Shown: positions 62,974 to 64,000 of the stretch, one piece after another
Layout of the letters: the number at the start of each line of letters is the position of its first letter
Position numbering within the stretch: the stretch's first letter is position 1
NCBI RefSeq assembly: GCF_047302405.1
Contig: NZ_CP154853.1
Location: forward strand, 3,720,001-3,784,000
DNA length: 64,000 bases
DNA from: Alkalihalobacillus sp047302405
GTDB taxonomy: Bacteria; Bacillota; Bacilli; Bacillales; Bacillaceae_D
Direction: 5' to 3'
Made by a program: the position numbers and the translations under genes
The notes under the pieces: generated by a model
The model's input: the letters and a program-made list of their open reading frames with translations, nothing else
Told to the model about the DNA's origin: nothing
The model's database searches: none

Positions 62974-62993
62974 ACTCTTTATTTACCTACTTT

Positions 62994-63063
62994 CCGACAG
63001 AAGACTCCATCCTCAATCGTTGTATGTAGAGTAGCCCAACGATACGTGGGAGATGAATGTCGG
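62994..63063 (+). mobile_element. Possible left-end hairpin of the TnpB element
   Basis: Outer arms CCGACA (62994-62999) and TGTCGG (63058-63063) and inner arms ATCGTTG (63016-63022) and CAACGAT (63037-63043) can form a nested hairpin 70 bp upstream of tnpB. IS200/IS605 elements carry such hairpins at their ends for single-strand recognition. The exact boundary cannot be placed without an empty-site comparison. Confidence 0.45.
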
Positions 63064-63134
63064 TTAGTGGTAGCCAAAACGCTCCTTTTAATGATAAGAT
63101 AAGAACAAACGTTCTGTTATTAAGGGGTGAAAGC

Positions 63135-64000
63135 CATGCTAGTCAACAAAGCCTTTAAGTTTCGTATCTATCCAAGCAAAGAACAAGAAACCTTGATTGT
63201 CAAAACCATTGGCTGTTCTCGTTTTGTATTCAATCACTTTCTAGCAGAGTGGAATCATACGCACAAAGAAACAGGGAAAGGATTAACCTATCAGGCTTGT
63301 TCTTCTCAATTACCACAGCTAAAGAAAAAATGGACGTGGTTAAAAGAAGTGGACAGCATTGCGATTCAGTCCTCCCTTAAAAACCTTGCGGATGCCTACT
63401 CACGATTTTTCCAAAAGCAAAATCAAGCACCACGTTTTAAATCAAAGAATAACCCTGTTCAATCTTATACCACGAAACACACGAATGGGAATATAGCTAT
63501 CGTTGACCACAAAATCAAGTTACCTAAACTTGGACTAGTGAAGTTTGCTAAAAGTCGTGAGGTAGAAGGTCGTATTCTGAACGCGACCATTAGACGAAAT
63601 CCAAGCGGGAAATACTTTGTCTCGATTCTTGCAGAAGTAGAAGTCGAACCCATGAAGAAAACGAAAACATCGATTGGCCTAGACTTAGGCATCACGGACT
63701 TTGCGATTCTTTCGGATGGTCGCAAGGTGGACAATCATCAGTTCACATCCAAAATGGAAAAGAAACTGAAACGGGAACAGCGAAAACTTTCAAGACGTGC
63801 GTTACGTGCAAAAAAGAAGGGTGTCCAACTTTTGGATGCGAAAAATTATCAGAAACAAAAGGTAAAAGTTGCTAGATTACATGAAAGAGTCCTGAACCAG
63901 CGTGACGATTTCCTGAACAAACTCAGTACAGAAATCATCAAAAACCACGATATTGTCTGTATAGAAGATTTGAATACGAAAGGAATGTTACGCAATCATA
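63135..64000 (+). CDS. tnpB: IS200/IS605-family RNA-guided nuclease TnpB (3' end outside window)
   Basis: 288 residues are visible from the ATG at 63135 (AAGGGGTG six bases upstream); the frame is open at the right edge. The N-terminal OrfB helix-turn-helix-like part starts MLVNKAFKFRIYPSKEQETL and NHFLAEWN. The RuvC-type nuclease has D183 in GLDLGITDFAIL and E277 in IVCIEDLNTKGML; the zinc finger and last aspartate would lie beyond the edge. TnpB cuts DNA guided by an RNA from the element's right end and keeps the element in place. No TnpA transposase precedes it, so it is a TnpB-only (IS1341-like) element here. Confidence 0.93.

Overview
The window is 64 kb of low-GC DNA from a Firmicute, almost certainly a Bacillaceae member. 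The support is AGGAGG-type ribosome sites, frequent GTG/TTG starts, intrinsic terminators, CcpA-type cre boxes, LplABC/YesLMN-style carbohydrate genes and FdhD/OFA/HtpX/ScoAB proteins of Bacillus type. A relative of the alkaliphilic or halotolerant bacilli is my guess from the gene mix, not a proof. No rRNA, tRNA, CRISPR array or phage block was seen.

Layout. 1-6664: a partial LacI regulator; a molybdopterin oxidoreductase of the FdhF/YdeP type with an MpsC-like (DUF2294) protein and an OFA-family transporter, preceded by a structured leader that ends in a terminator; divergently, fdhD plus a small unknown gene. 6955-29937: a 23-kb minus-strand locus for using N-glycans. It holds a secreted GH85 endo-beta-N-acetylglucosaminidase, a GH1 glycosidase, a ROK kinase, a YesL-like membrane protein, two GH38 alpha-mannosidases and a GH125 alpha-mannosidase, a YesM/YesN-type two-component system, a lipoprotein binding protein with two permeases but no ATPase, a GmuE-type kinase and mannose-6-phosphate isomerase. 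Read together: glycans are cut off glycoproteins outside, imported, trimmed to mannose, phosphorylated and sent to fructose-6-phosphate.

30484-39859: htpX, then a gentisate pathway (FAH-family hydrolase, DinB-fold protein, gentisate dioxygenase, FAD hydroxylase), an IclR regulator and a TRAP transporter whose promoter carries a perfect 14-bp-arm palindrome. 40040-51854: ordinary housekeeping and accessory genes (RlmA-like methyltransferase, two MFS drug exporters, TetR, methyltransferases, GNAT, flavin reductase, VOC protein), with three decayed genes between 46.3 and 49.8 kb.

52518-57524: an acetoacetate/short-chain fatty acid module (atoE, LysR, scoA, scoB, thiolase) with cre boxes. 57642-62872: glycerophosphodiesterase, alpha/beta hydrolase, an ABC1/UbiB kinase that seems to begin with an AUU codon, a phasin-like protein, a DUF4279 protein and a membrane protein. 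63135-64000: a TnpB nuclease gene running off the right edge. A GC-rich 120-bp palindromic repeat occurs three times (two inverted copies near 13 kb, one near 50 kb).

The best candidates for something worth following up are the N-glycan locus with its possible shared regulatory motif, the unidentified leader RNA at 5.3-5.4 kb, the DinB-fold candidate maleylpyruvate isomerase and the AUU start.
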